64,000 bases of DNA from Intoshia linei (GCA_001642005.1 LWCA01000050.1:1-64000), one strand, 5' to 3'. Positions 1 through 12,208 are shown, numbered from the stretch's first letter. Numbers and translations are program-made. Notes: generated from the sequence alone by a model not told the origin.

Positions 1-540
1 TCATCCATTTTACATTTTACTTGATCATTGAGACCATACGGGAACGTTCTTGTTCTACATATGACAGGAATAGCGCCCTCTTTAACTTTAATATCTAAAA
101 AGAACTTTGAAACGAGGTTAACGATTTTTTTTTCTACTGAATATCAAATTTAAATTTTTTTAATTCTTCCTCCATAACTGCAGTACCCTGTCCATGATCC
201 TCGTTGGCCAATTGAATGACCGCTAAACGATATTAAATTAGCATAACTTTTAAAAATCATTTGATCTCCAACAAATTTGTGTTGGTAATAAACTAACCTC
301 ACTACCAGTATCAACAATTATTTTAATATCTCTATTGTCAATATTGACTTTAATTGTCTTATTTGATGAATTTATCAGTCTAATAAATTTATAATTACCG
401 ACACATCTTCGGCTAAATTTTGGATTACACATTTTAAACATTTAATTGTTCTTCCTGGGCAGTTATTATCATTCGCTAAATGGTTTATTGATCCGCAACG
501 GAAGCATCTTTTAGAAGATTTATTTACTTTACTTTGTGTA
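1..540 (-). mobile_element. Ty3/gypsy-type retrotransposon remnant (zinc knuckle, protease, start of RT)
   Basis: Read on the minus strand, 430-520 encodes a zinc knuckle (CFRCGSINH then C) followed by a second, frameshifted knuckle. 250-441 encodes a retropepsin core with the catalytic motif DTGSEVSLLP. 1-80 encodes EGAIPVICRTRTFPYGLND, which looks like the linker before the reverse transcriptase of Ty3/gypsy elements. The order gag knuckle, protease, RT is the normal pol order. Frameshifts between the pieces mean the copy is dead. It runs off the left edge and lies in, or just past, the last visible intron of the transporter gene, so it probably inserted into that intron. No LTR was recognised. 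Confidence 0.75.
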
Positions 541-545
541 TTAAA

Positions 546-706
546 TCGTCATGTATTATTCAAAAACTCATAATAACAAGAAATATCACTATTTAATGGT
601 TTTTATTTAAAAAATTAAATTCCGTTAACAAGTGTGTTACTAAAGGGAAAATTCAATATTAACGGAATAGCGAAAATTTTAATTCCGTTAATACGAACTT
701 AGACTG
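546..706. repeat. Dispersed repeat with ttaacggaatt motifs, copy 1
   Basis: About 160 bp closely matching 5826-5992 in the same orientation (shared stretches such as cgtcatgtatta, aataacaagaaatat, aaattccgttaac and gacttagact). It contains several inverted attccgttaa/ttaacggaat units. It starts directly after a possible 18-nt donor-side stub of the transporter intron, so it looks like an insertion in that intron. Confidence 0.7.
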
Positions 707-721
707 TACAAACAAATATAC

Positions 722-3700
722 CTGAACAAATGGGTCCAAGTAGTATTCCTATTCCAGAACATAAATTCGTATACGACCATGCAATGTCCGGTCTCAACTC
801 TGTTATTTCTGCACTTTCAGCATAACTGTATACAATTGTAAGTCCAATAAATCCACCCATTACTATAACATATTATGTGTAAAAAAATATAATTACTCAT
901 TGAATTTATCAAAATTACAGCGTAATTAACGTCAATAAGTGGCCATAAAACAAAGATCACGGATAAGGCTCCAGTTGATATTATATTGACTAGAATCAGT
1001 TTTCTTTTTAAATTGTCTCCATAAAATGAGGCAAGTATATAGTTTACTAATCATAATATTAAAATAATAATTTTACTTACAAAGTTTACAATATTACAAA
1101 TTATAAATGTACAAATTAATTTTAATTAATACTTAACATTTAAATCTTATAAAGGAAACGGTGCTTTAAATATATGTCTATTTCTCTGTGTGTGTTACAA
1201 TTTATTCAAAAAACTGACAGTCAAAGATATTTCAAAAACAATATTAAGTCAGTTTTTCCAATGTATACCATTTCACTATCAAGATGATAATAATTACAAG
1301 CAATACGATAATAACTAAATTCAATGTGATAACATTTTGAAAGACAATAAAATAATCACAAGCAACGTGATAATAACAAATGTCAATGTGATCATTGCTA
1401 TTGATATGGGTGAAAAAGTTTGTTATAAAGCGGGCCGCATAATTGGCGCCCCTAATCTTGATCTTCATTATCATATGGAACATATGAATATCATCGACAT
1501 TTTTATTAACATAACTGGACAAATTTATATCAACTTTTGATAATTATCAAAAGTTATAATTCATGATAGTATTACTCTTAACAAAATTCCATGCTTAATA
1601 TCTCAAAAATTAATTTAATTTTTTTAACAAAAGTTGCATAATCGATATATGATTCTTCCGAAAATCCAAAGGCAATTTTTCCATATCCAATAAAAATTTA
1701 ATGCGCTTTTATCCGGCCATACACATACAAAATAAAACCGTTATCCCTGACTTTTTTATTCTATCACAAATATTTAGATTTCAGAAGTGGCTAGAGTTTT
1801 GTTAGACACCCGTGTATACTATAATCCAGTTTCATCACAATTCCATACATCTTCTGTCTTATATTCAGAAAATTTCTTTATATTATATTATTCAAAAAAG
1901 AATTTGGAGCGTTTATTAATAAATACAGTTAGAAAAAAGAGTTTTTTAGAAATGACTCAATACTGACGTAGAAAATAGAAATTTTGCCCCATATAATACT
2001 GGTTATACTTTTAATTCTTTGTAACGAAGTTTGTGTTTATATATAAGTAAGGTTTTTCGAATAAACCACATTATCACATTGCATTTAACTATGATCACAT
2101 TTAAAGTAATTATTATCGCATCGATGATAAAATGGTAATGGATAATTTTCAAATTCAAAAAATAAGCAAGAAAATTTTTTTGTTTATTTCATTGTATAAG
2201 TAACATACTGAAATTCACAAATATCAAGCTGCAAACAGTGCAACCCAAAGCATTACATTTTCAATAAAAATTACAAATTGTTTTCATGTATTGAATTATG
2301 ATATAACTGTTATACAACGAAATTTACAAAACTCCCTGCAAACAGTGCAACTCAATATACTAAAATTTCTTGATACTATGTACATTGTACAACAGTATAT
2401 TATAATAATACTACTATAGCATTGTCCAAAATTGCATAAAGAAACTTAATTTAACATATATTAAAATAATTAGCTAATTTTTGTGATTCTAACAATATAC
2501 ATATTATTATAATTGAAGATCTAAAAATGGTGATATTTTAATTAGTAATTTTATTATTCTATTAAATTTTGACCCACAAATTACATAATAACATGTTTTA
2601 CATATCAAATGAAGTTTTTATTATATCTTTCAATTAATTAATGCGATGAGTTAATTTTATAATTGCATTCTTACGAAACATTTAAACAAGATTTAAACCA
2701 AAAATTACAATGTCGAACACGTATACTACAAACTTACTGCAATCATCATAAATTTTTCCTAATCTTAGCGACGCTAAATTAATGGCCCACAAATTAGAAA
2801 ACTATTAAAAGATGTACATTTTCGATTTACCCTTAAACCTGAACAAAAAGATGCGTTTAATGCTTTGTAAAATGTAATCTCATTTTTTATTTGAAACAAT
2901 CGATCTGAAAATTACAAGGATTTAATCGAAGAGTTTTTGATAAAATACCAAGAAATAAACTGCCTTTATAGCATAAAAATGTATTATCTAGAATATCATT
3001 TAGATTTCTTCGCGCTAAACTGCGGTATTTGGTCAGACGAAAAGGGTGAAAAATTTCATCAACTATGATGTTATATGAAAGACGTTTTGGAAGATGTAGA
3101 TCATTAAATATGATTTGTGATTTTGTTTGGTGGTGTTCAATAAAAAATAAATTTTAAATTTATCTAATTATTACTTTTATGAATTGGGCGTGATTTTTTA
3201 AATTAAAAATTCAATTCAAACTCGATCTAATACTACACTTAGAAAGATTTTGATTTGACTATATAACACACTTGGGTTACCAACAAAAGTTTAAAACTGT
3301 GTGATAAATATTTAAATCTTACCACATTCTGCAAAACTCAACATTGTTAATGCAAACGAACTTTTAGTGGTAGGTATACCTTTGAGTTTCATATAATACG
3401 CCTAAAATTAATAATTATTCATTCATATTCATCATTATAATAATAAATTTAAATTAATAAAAATTACAAAATTAAGAAATGGCATGTAAAACGTCAAATA
3501 AGAGATAAGACTTGCCAGAAGCCATAAAATAATTTCAGGTTTTTTAAGTAAAATGTTTAAATTTAATTTTCTATCAATTTCCAAAGAACTTTCAGTTTCT
3601 TCATTTGGTCCATGAAATATTGAAGGTCTGCTCATACTTTCATAAATTAGTGGTTCATTTTCACAAATTTCATATCGCTCTTGGTTCACATTAATGTATT

Positions 3701-6700
3701 CATCTTTAAATAAAAACGAACATGAGATGCCAGTTATCAGTACTACAAACGAGTTAATACGAAATGCTACTCTCCATCCAAAATAGAATATTAATAGAGC
3801 GTTGGTAGGATTGAATATTAAGCTACCTAATATAAACATTTATTTAATAAATAATAGTTATTATAAAGCGTTAATTTTAAAGCAAATTATGCATTATTTA
3901 TTCAAAAAGATTTTTCACCGTTATAAACATGAAATTGTATGTACCAATTGTCTTCAAAAAATGTATTTTTCTGGAAATTTTGAATGCGATGGAGGTATAA
4001 TTCATATTATCACGTTAATTTCAACTTAATATGTCAACTTAATGTCGTTTCAATGAATGAATTAATCGACATTGTTCATTAATTTAAATTAACAAAAATA
4101 ATTATTTTTATTTTTATTTAATTTATTCATTTTCCTTGTTGAAATTTTTATAATGTAAAATAGAAGCATTACCACAAGACATTCATCAGCCGCTAGAATT
4201 TAGTTTTGCGAATTTGAATATTTCAAATAATTCAAATACAAATATGAACATTAATTGTGTCAATAATATTGATGTTGATCATGAAAATGAAAATATCAAC
4301 ATTGACGGTTGGATCATGGTCGATTTTGATAACGCTGAACGCAACCTTCTGTCCAATCCAGTTGTTCGGAAAAAAATGGTTAGGAAAAGATTTGGTAGAT
4401 ACAGAAAAATTTATAGGCCATCGATTGTACACCATCATGATACTCGATGTGTGCCATGTAGAGTCTTTTCAATGAATAAAAACACTTATTAATTATTATT
4501 ATTATAAACCTATATAATTAACATTGGTTTACATTTTGCTCGAGGCCTTAAAAAAAATTAATTCTCAAATTTTTTTTGATAACGATGCGTAATGTATTAT
4601 AGTATATAGCCACCTGTCCACGTGTCTGAATTCATTATCTTATTAGTTAAATATTAAACAAAAAATAGTCATTTTATTGAAAAATACAGTTTTTTTAAAT
4701 TTTAAATTTAGTCCCTACTCTACAAAAATATCATGGTTGTTCAGATTTATGGTAAATTACCGCCTTTAAGTGTATATAATGTAGCTTGACTGTTATATAC
4801 TTCGTACAAACAGCACTAGCTCGCCGATTCGATTTTTGAATGGATTACCCTGCTATGCGAATAGAATATTTTTATTTTTATCAGACACAAACAATATAGC
4901 CAGAATAAACTCTCGATAAACGTTCTTAGAAATATGCTTTGGTTAAATTCTAGGGCTGATGTTTTAAATATACGGTAACAGACTAAGATTAAGTCTCTTT
5001 CACTATTTTAATTTTTATATAATTTGTAATACATTATATATCATGTAGTATATTAATATTTTGTTAAAAATATTAAATTTTACTACGATTGTATCGATTA
5101 ATTGGTTAATCGAATAAAACGTCGGTACTATGTGATGAGATTATAATTATACTTAAATGCGAATATTGTCATGATGGCATTGAATAAAAATTGACAAATT
5201 GTAATATTAATAAATGTACTGTTGATTTAAATAAAAGCTAGCTGTTACCTATAAAAACATGAATTCGTTTATATTACATTAAACAGCACGTTAGTTAGTA
5301 CATAAAATGTATTTTTTATAAATTTAGTTTTTAAAACAACTTCAAAGTAAATTCAATTTGCGTTTAACCCTTTCACTGTTTAAGAACCACCATCTGTAAT
5401 CAGTAAATATACAATATAAATACATTCTTACCCCTTATTAACGGAAATTTTTTTAGCGGAAATTCCATTTTAGCGGAAAAATTCCATATTAACGGAATTA
5501 TAAATTATTTATGTTTTCTTAACAAATTTAAATGAACCAAAAATTCCGTTAAAAATTTTATCTCTAAATCTCTAGAATCTATTTTTAATAGAATCATAAA
5601 TATTAACTCATTTTGGTACTAATTACAAGTCAATTTATTACGTTTTTTATCAAATTTTTAATAGATATTAAATTAGATGGCGTTAATTAGAAATAATTAC
5701 TATCTTTGCGAAAATATTATTTCTAAATTTTTATTTTATATCTGTAAATAATTTAAATTTGATAAAATTTTTCATGCACTCCAAAAAACTGATGTGGACC
5801 CGTTGTTAATGTTTTGTGCATATTACTTCGTCATGTATTAGTCAAAAACTAATAATAACAAGAAATATGACTAGCTAATGGTTTCTATTTAACTAAATTA
5901 AATTCCGTTAACTAGGGTGTTATTATGGGAAAAATTCAATAATAACGGAATTACGGGATTTTATATTCTGTTAATAAGGACTTAGACTATAAAATACAGA
6001 AAAAATTTATTTATGCTTTTAAAACATGATTTTTTTAAATCTATAATCTTTATTTAAATATTTAAAAAAAAAAGATTATATTTATCAGTTCTTAAAAATT
6101 TACATAATAATGTAATATTAGTCATATTTAACTATTAGATGACATTAGTTCAAATTGAATTGTCGACGTGTGTAAAGAATCACAAAATTTATTTAGACTG
6201 TGAAAGGTTAATGCCGGAAAAAATCTTGATCCCAATTGATGTTTTTAAATATGAATGATTAATTACTCAAAAATTAATAACTGATTTTAGAAATTTAAAA
6301 AATATTGAATAAACAAATAAACTAAATATTTATAACATTTTGATTGAATTTTAGAAATTATACAAATCCAGGGCTGTACGGCATGAGAAATAAGTAAAAA
6401 CTAATTTCTAGGATTTGAGTTTTTAATATTATTGCAAAAAAAACGGACAACTCAACGATTTAATATTACTCGCTTTAATTTGAACTTATATTTATTTTTA
6501 TTAACTATATATTATTAACCTTTAAACTATTACATTTGTTATAATTTTTAAAATTATTAATAGTGTCATTTAATAATTCATTATCAATATACTTGACTGA
6601 AGGCATTTCACAAAGGTATTGACTCGGTGTATTCCACGTTCAGTCACTTGGTTTGTTAAATTAACTTTCAATGGAGGTAAAGATATTGATGTTTTTTAAG

Positions 6701-9700
6701 AAAAATAAGATTATTACAATGTATATTATGTTATATTAATGTATATAAACAATAATGTAAATAGCCAGAATTCTAGAAATTAAATTGTTAATAAAATCCA
6801 AAAAAATTGAGCTAGAAACAAATTTAAAAAAATAAATTGTATAACTAAACATGGAGAACAATATCATATTGTCGGTATTACGTTTAAAAGCTCAAACGCC
6901 AATTTCCATTAAAATAAAGTTCAGTTTTAATTCCCCCATAATATTTTTAAAGTGATATTTAAAATGACAAACGCAACTCGAATAGATAGCGTTAAATGTT
7001 TTTGATTGCTAATTTGAATTTTTAGTTTAAAAATACACACTTTTAGTACTAATTTCCCATCTAGTTCCAAAATTTTCAAAAAAATGTGACACACTAATGA
7101 TTAGGGCCTAATGTATATATTATATAACTGAATTTTATTATATGTGGTTCAGTACAATATTATTTTTTTGTAATTATACATTATTATTCAATATTTTATT
7201 ATTAAAAATTTTTAAGTCCTCTACGAATATTTAAATTAAATAATAATATTATAATTTATTAAATTTTGTTTGCATTTGAAATCATACGGTTAGTAATGTT
7301 AAAATTAACATAATATTATTTATTACGTTTATGATACATAAATAACATTTAATTCCAGTTATTTTAATAATGGCATAGATCCCTCTCGAAATGAGAAAAA
7401 ATACAATCGACTTTCATCATAATATATAATCATAAATCATAATTCATCCAAAACTGATTTTTAAACATAAAATTGCTACAGTACCGTGCAAATGTTTTGA
7501 GCATGTATATCCTAATTTTGTAATTTACCAATAAAGTATCTTGAATATTGACATCATCAATAGATAAAATTTCTGCTTGTTCAGAATTTTATTCTGATCA
7601 ATATCCAATTTAAATTTTATGAATCGGTTATCAAAATCAAAACTTACAAATATAAATACATTTTATTACAATAATATGGTCGTGCATATGTTTTAAGCAC
7701 CTATTTTTAATTTATCGATAAGAAACTCGGAAATCGTTTTAAAAATATTAAAAAAAAATAAAAAATAAAATTAAATTTTATCTAATTATTTCAATTTAAT
7801 ATTTATTTTACAAAAAAATTTAAAAATAAAATGACCAAAATATCAATCGAAAAACGTGAAAAGGTTATCGCTTTATCTAATCAACGAAAAATCTCAAAAT
7901 ATTATAGCTTCAATGTTGAATATTTTAAGGCACAGTGTCCAGGAGATTATTAAGAAATGGGATACCGAAAGAAATGTTGAAGATCGCTCCAAATCCGGCT
8001 GTTAGAGAATATTAACAGAGCGCGCAAAGAGGAAAATCGCTATTGAATCTAAAAAAGATCCATCAAAAACAGCTAACATGTTAAGATATGAATTGGATCT
8101 ATTTGAAACCATCTCAGTTGACACAGTAAAGCGTAGTTTAAGAAGAAATTTTTTGTTTGGTCGTATTTCTGCACAAAAATTAAAATTGGCAATAAATCAT
8201 ATTCAAAAAAGAAATCGTTGGTGTAGAATGAGGCGTGATTGGACTCAATCCGATTGGAATAAGATTATTTTCTCAGATGAAGCTAAAATACATTATATCC
8301 TAATTCAAAATCATATGTTAGAAGGCCAAAAAATTGTAGATTCAATTCAAAATATATCACTCCTACCGTTAAGTTTTCACCTTCAATTATGGTATGGGCT
8401 GTTATTCGGTTAGCTGTCATACTTCTCGAAGCACTGCTCTCTTTTTCGAAACGCAATCTATTGATTTGTTACCAAATCGGCCCGCACAAAGTCCTGATCT
8501 TAACATAATTGAACATTACTGGGCAGACCTGAAGGCAAGGATCAAAATAAGGGCTCCAAAAACAATAGACGAGGTTTGGGTTGTTACTAAAGAAGAGTTT
8601 TACAAATTGAAGATATCCGCATTAAAAATTTGTATGATTCGTTGTATAATAGGATTAGCTCTGTTATTAAGAACAAGGGCGGACATACAAAAGATTAAAT
8701 CTATTATGTATGTTTGTCTTTTTAATTTATACAACTTTAAATTTATTTTTAAAAAGTGTTAAATATGGTGCTCAAAACATATGCAAGGCCATATTTTTTT
8801 TAAAAATGTATTTATATCTATAAGATTTGATTTTGACAACCGATTGATAAAATTTAAATTGGATATTGATCAGCATTAAATTCTTAATAAGCAAACATTT
8901 TTTCTATTTGTGATGTCTATATTTAATATACTTTATTGTTAAATTTTTAAATTTGGATATACATGCTCAAAACATTTGCACGGTACTGTAGATACTGTGG
9001 AGCTTCAAGACACTCAGTTCAAGAAATCATTTAAAAATACAATAATTAAAAATTCGTCTTGCAATGTAGATGAGCCCAGATCAAGACATTTGTACCTAAA
9101 ATTATTTATAGTTATTGTTAAAGTGAAAATTTGTATTTCTCGAAAATATATCTGTTTTTAATTCTTTTTTTTAACCCCATGTTATAAAATTCTATATTCT
9201 GTATTTTAATAAAAATTCATATCATTATTGCTCTTATTATCACTATTATTATCACTAAATACGATTTTGTTTCACAAAATTATTTTACATTGCATTAAAA
9301 CTATTCAATAGTTTCCTTGTATAGTATTATATTTATAACTTGCCATTCTTGTAATTTAGAAAAAGTTGGCGAGATAGAGAATTTAAAATTATAGAAACAG
9401 CATATAAAACTTAAATTAAGGGTTAAATTGCAATAAAATGTAAATTGTAATACAAGTTGTAAAATGTAATACAAAATAACTTGAAAAATGGTTTTAAAAC
9501 TTTTAGTTTATATTTTAAATTAATGGCGAGTTAGAGAATTGGCGAGTCGTGGAGAGAATATTGTATATTTAAACCATAGTGTAAAATGTACCAAACACCA
9601 AACATTTAAATACAATTTGTAAAAAGTAAAAACACTTTAAAACACTCAAAATTGACATAAAATTATTTTTTAAAGTAATACTATGCAATATGTTTATTTT

Positions 9701-10665
9701 TTATTTAAATAATAATCAATACATATAAAGTATATTATACGTGCATGATGTCAAACATTGTAAGTTCACATTTGTCATTTATCATAATAAAATATTGGCA
9801 TAATCATTATAAACTATGTTTGTGTTGGGAATAAGACTAACTCGAGAAATGTAATAAAGAAATGTAATTGGCCTTAATTTAAAAGGAAAATGATATATTA
9901 TTATATCTAATATACTACAATTTTTTAATTACAGATGGAAAATAAAATTTATAAAATATTATATTTGATATAATTACAAATTGTTATTTTAGCTTTAATA
10001 TAAGTTATTATAATGTTTTTTTGAATAATACCAAATTAAATGTAGAAATAAATAAATAAAATAAATTAAAATGTTAAATTTACCTAGAGGATATCCACAA
10101 AGTAATATGCTGGTAGCTAAAACATGATATCTGTGATTTCTGTCAAAGTATTCTCCAATAAGTAATGATGTAGACATGTAAATAATACTGGATCCGATGC
10201 CATACATGACACTGTGAGTTAAAAAAATCCATTCAAATGTATATATTATTGACGAAAACATGCAACTTGCACTCAATATGATTGTTCCAATAATCGTAGA
10301 TCTTTGATATGCATTTTTCCCCATTTTTCGTATAATGAAAACCGTTAACGGAGACAAACAAAGTGAAACTGCGAATGAAAGCGTTCCAACCCAATCTAAA
10401 TGTCAACATGTTAATATTATTTACATTTTCTTATTTTACTTTCTTCAGCCATAGTTTTCTTGTAGGTAGTTTGTAAATTGACTATAAAAACACCAAAGCT
10501 ATATGTAATACCCGACCTCGCTACAGTTATTACCAGTATAGCCAAACATGTCGACCAACCGCGTCGATCTTCTTTAAAATTCATCCATATTTTTTGAGTC
10601 TTTCCTACAGTCAAATCTTTAATGGATCTATAAGCGTTGAAAATTGCGCTCATGATAAAATACAC
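722..10665 (-). CDS. Monocarboxylate transporter-like (SLC16/MCT) major facilitator protein, 3' end off the window
   Basis: Multi-pass plasma-membrane transporter of the MFS superfamily; the nearest family I recognise is SLC16/MCT, substrate unknown. Exons (high to low): 10440-10665, 10084-10395, 3468-3826, 3323-3401, 897-1046, 722-862; every junction keeps frame with GT-AG ends. Exon 1 holds TM1 preceded by the MCT-like start DRRGWSTCLAILVI; exon 2 holds TM2-TM4; exon 3 has GWRVAFR (TM5), a cytoplasmic loop and TM7; exons 4-6 hold TM8-TM11, with LKGIPTTKSS, YGDNLKRKL and LCSGIGILLGP. Small introns are 44, 66 and 34 nt, but intron 2 is 6,257 nt and intron 4 is 2,276 nt, both loaded with transposons. 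The last TM and C-terminus are missing: after 722 the sequence enters repeat DNA, so the final exon lies to the left or has been lost. Start Met at 10665; Met at 10653 is an alternative. Confidence 0.85.
1532..1555. repeat. Perfect 24-bp palindrome
   Basis: aacttttgataa followed directly by its exact reverse complement, with no spacer. It lies inside the transporter intron. It could be a transposon tip or a chance AT-rich palindrome; no partner copy was found in the window. Confidence 0.6.
1620..1870 (-). pseudogene. Decayed pogo/Tigger (CENP-B-like) transposase fragment
   Basis: Minus-strand conceptual translation reads VWNCDETGL, the hallmark around the first catalytic Asp of pogo/Tigger DDE transposases, followed by an NKTLA-like segment and, after stops and frame changes, an ITVLFCM-like segment that normally follows. 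Several in-frame stops show it is inactive. It is the only pogo coding remnant seen; the pogo-like MITEs elsewhere in the window may have been mobilised by relatives of it. Confidence 0.65.
2784..3157 (+). pseudogene. Decayed ORF of a repeated protein family common in invertebrate genomes
   Basis: Plus-strand pieces GPQIRKLLKD, a NYKDLIEEFL segment, YHLDFFALNCGIWSDE and GEKFHQ, then a frameshifted ERRFGRC...MICDFVWW. I recognise this order (GPQIR-KLxKD, HLDFFPxNxGxxSDEHGERFHQ, EERYxGRWxxxMxADYCW) as a transposable-element-associated family found in many copies in arthropod and cnidarian genomes; its biochemical role is unknown to me. Stops and a frameshift make it a pseudogene. Confidence 0.6.
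3889..4492 (+). CDS. TP53INP/DOR-like protein with a candidate LC3-interacting motif
   Basis: Two exons, 3889-3994 and 4164-4492, joined by a 169-nt GT-AG intron in frame, give 144 residues. Features seen: N-terminus MHYLFKKIF (compare the MFxRLxKMF start of TP53INP1); an acidic stretch ending in DGWIMVDFD, which matches the DEWILVDF LIR of TP53INP1/2; ERNLLSNP (compare ENLLIEHPS); a basic segment KKMVRKRFGRYRK; and a short Cys-containing tail ending NTY. In animals TP53INP proteins shuttle between nucleus and autophagosomes and bind ATG8/LC3 through that LIR. Similarity is limited to short blocks, so the family call is tentative. The gene lies in the 6.3-kb transporter intron on the opposite strand; its ATG is 62 bp from transporter exon 3. 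Polyadenylation-like aataaa overlaps the last codons. Confidence 0.5.
4786..4826 (+). repeat. Solo left end of the tgtactacgtaca TIR family
   Basis: Sequence cttgactgttatatacttcg followed by tacaaacagcactagctcgcc resembles the terminal inverted repeat of the 12209-14115 element. No matching right end lies nearby, so this is probably a fragment. Confidence 0.5.
5434..5992. repeat. Candidate MITE with ttaacggaat inverted ends
   Basis: The left part (5434-5560) carries cttattaacggaaat and repeated ttagcggaaattcca units. The right part (5826-5992) is a copy of the 546-706 repeat and ends with an inverted match (tctgttaataaggacttag). The two ends facing each other suggest a palindromic non-autonomous element of about 560 bp. 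No coding capacity. Confidence 0.55.
6766..7110 (+). repeat. Dispersed repeat D, copy 1
   Basis: About 345 bp present in reverse orientation at 24556-24903. Shared runs include aaaatgacaaacgcaactcg, gatagcgttaaatgtttttg and atgtgacac. No ORF. Origin unknown. Confidence 0.75.
7479..8988 (+). mobile_element. Tc1/mariner element with ~190-bp TIRs and internally deleted transposase
   Basis: Both ends read cagtaccgtgcaaatgtttt inward and sit next to TA dinucleotides (7477-7478 and 8989-8990), the Tc1/mariner target. The TIRs extend about 190 bp. The transposase reading starts at ATG 7831 (MTKISIEKREK); first catalytic Asp block FSDEAKI near 8275; last block QSPDLNIIEHYW near 8500. The segment that should carry the second catalytic Asp (QxDNAPxH) is deleted: VWAV/GCYSV runs straight into CHTSR near 8420. 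Frameshifts and a stop separate the parts, so it cannot be autonomous. It lies in transporter intron 2. Confidence 0.9.
8989..10083. other. AT-rich remainder of transporter intron 2
   Basis: No gene seen. It contains one pogo-like MITE (listed at 9340-9585). Confidence 0.6.
9340..9585. repeat. pogo/Tigger-like MITE, copy 1
   Basis: Shares aaaaagttggcgagatagagaattt, the aaggttaaattgcaataaaatgtaaat-type core and the ttttagtttatattttaaattaat block with 32178-32397. The right end read inward (tacaatattctctcc then actcgcc) is inverted relative to the left end. No coding capacity. Confidence 0.65.
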
Positions 10666-12208
10666 ATGTTTGAATTTTAAAAATGAAAATAAATTAATGT
10701 ATTATGACCACTAACAATAATCAATATTTTTATTTTGCGCATTGGTGTTATTATTTAAAAAAATATATCTTTGTATATTCTAATGAACATAATATGATGT
10801 TTATCATTCAAGTAAAATGGTAATATTGATAAATAATCAATAGGAACACTAAAATTTTAAATAATTAAATAAATCCACAATATAAAATTGCAGTCAGTAT
10901 AAAATTTTAATGGTGATTGATTACATATTTTTCAAGAAACGTCAAAATTTTATGTTTTAATGTAAAAGTAATTAGTGATTTCCTCTAGCGATATTTATAA
11001 TAAATTTAAATTGATCATCTATATTAATCAAAATATTGCATTATTTTGGATATTTACATGCAAGTAATATCTATTTTACTTGATTGTACATCTTTTTTCA
11101 ATCAAAGGAATTATATTGATTAAATTAATTTGCATTTAATATAATAGTGCCATTAAGAAACATTTTATATTGAAACTATTTCAATTATATTTAGTGCAGT
11201 AGTTGACTTATTTTCATTAATTTTAATTGAAATTTAATGTCCAGTTTTAATTGTTAAAAATTAATTATTCGTCAGAGACAAACAACATACTTTTTGACTC
11301 GTAATTTTTTTACATATTTTGTTAATAAAATTTTAACTCTTAATTGAACCTAATAAAGTGAAAACGATTTTGATTGTTACTATAATTATTGTTATTACGA
11401 TGGTTCATTTGTTCTTAAAATTATCTTTCAATTTATCTTGAAATATCAAATCAATGTATGATTCAAAATTTTAAATTCATTCAGCTGGTTCCATTAGCAG
11501 TTCACCATTAATTTATAATATTGATGGCTTATTGAAATTGTTCATTGTCATCGGCGCAATTGTAGTATTGAAGACTATGATTGTAATTGTAAAACATGTT
11601 GTTAAAGTATTTATTAATAACCTAACTTTTACACTACTTCCACATTCTCTAGGATACCATAAAGGGTACGCTCAATTTTTGTCTTTTCCGAATTTTTATT
11701 TTTAATTGTTTAAAATTGAGTAACCACAACTTTTTATTATTAATAACGTTGTTCAACTACGTTAAACCAATATTACCGTCATTTTATTTAATTTTGATTA
11801 TTTTTTATAATTTATACTGTTTGTATTATATCTTCATTCTAAAACAATTGTTAGCAAAACAAAATTATAAAATATACCTCGATCACGTTGAAAACACTCT
11901 TAAAGATATAATATCATACAAACATGTCAAACGTGAAAAAATAAACTGAAAATTTTAGCGCTAAACATGATTACTATGATTTTGTTTATTTAATAAAACT
12001 GTTTTTGTTTTGCTAATTAATAATCGCTTCAATGATTTTATAATTTCCAACTTCAATGTTAGAATTATCATCGGTATTATTAATCATGGAATAGACTAAA
12101 TATTACTTGCAATTATTAATAGCGTTGTTCAACAACTTATAAGTTGATAATTATCAACCAATATTACCAATTTTGCGGTCTTAGGATTTTTAGAAACACT
12201 ATATACGA
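10666..12208. other. Intergenic region upstream of the transporter
   Basis: Mostly AT-rich sequence without support for a gene. One open stretch on the plus strand (11475-11704) follows an attcag acceptor-like site and would encode a hydrophobic segment (LLKLFIVIGAIVVLK) and then LPHSLGYHKGY before a stop; with no first exon or homolog recognised it is only a possible small membrane or secreted protein exon. Confidence 0.3.

Larger units (their letters stand above)
1047..3322. other. Transposon-rich intron 4 of the transporter gene
   Basis: 2.28 kb between exons 4 and 5. It holds a perfect palindrome (1532-1555), a pogo/Tigger pseudogene and a second transposable-element pseudogene, each listed separately, plus two copies of the 16-mer ctgcaaacagtgcaac (about 2229 and 2336). 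The short ORFs near 1244-1540 look like chance AT-rich frames. Confidence 0.7.
4493..7478. other. AT-rich intronic stretch without genes
   Basis: Part of transporter intron 2. Apart from the repeats listed separately (4786-4826, 5434-5992, 6766-7110) no coding frame, RNA gene or clear regulatory site was found. Confidence 0.6.

Noticed and set aside
1244-1540. Overlapping ORFs on both strands near 1.3 kb
   Set aside because: Built from repeated ataataac/gtgataa units and a palindrome; no protein similarity.
11716-11949. 77-codon plus-strand ORF
   Set aside because: AT-rich composition, no homology, no splice context; likely chance.
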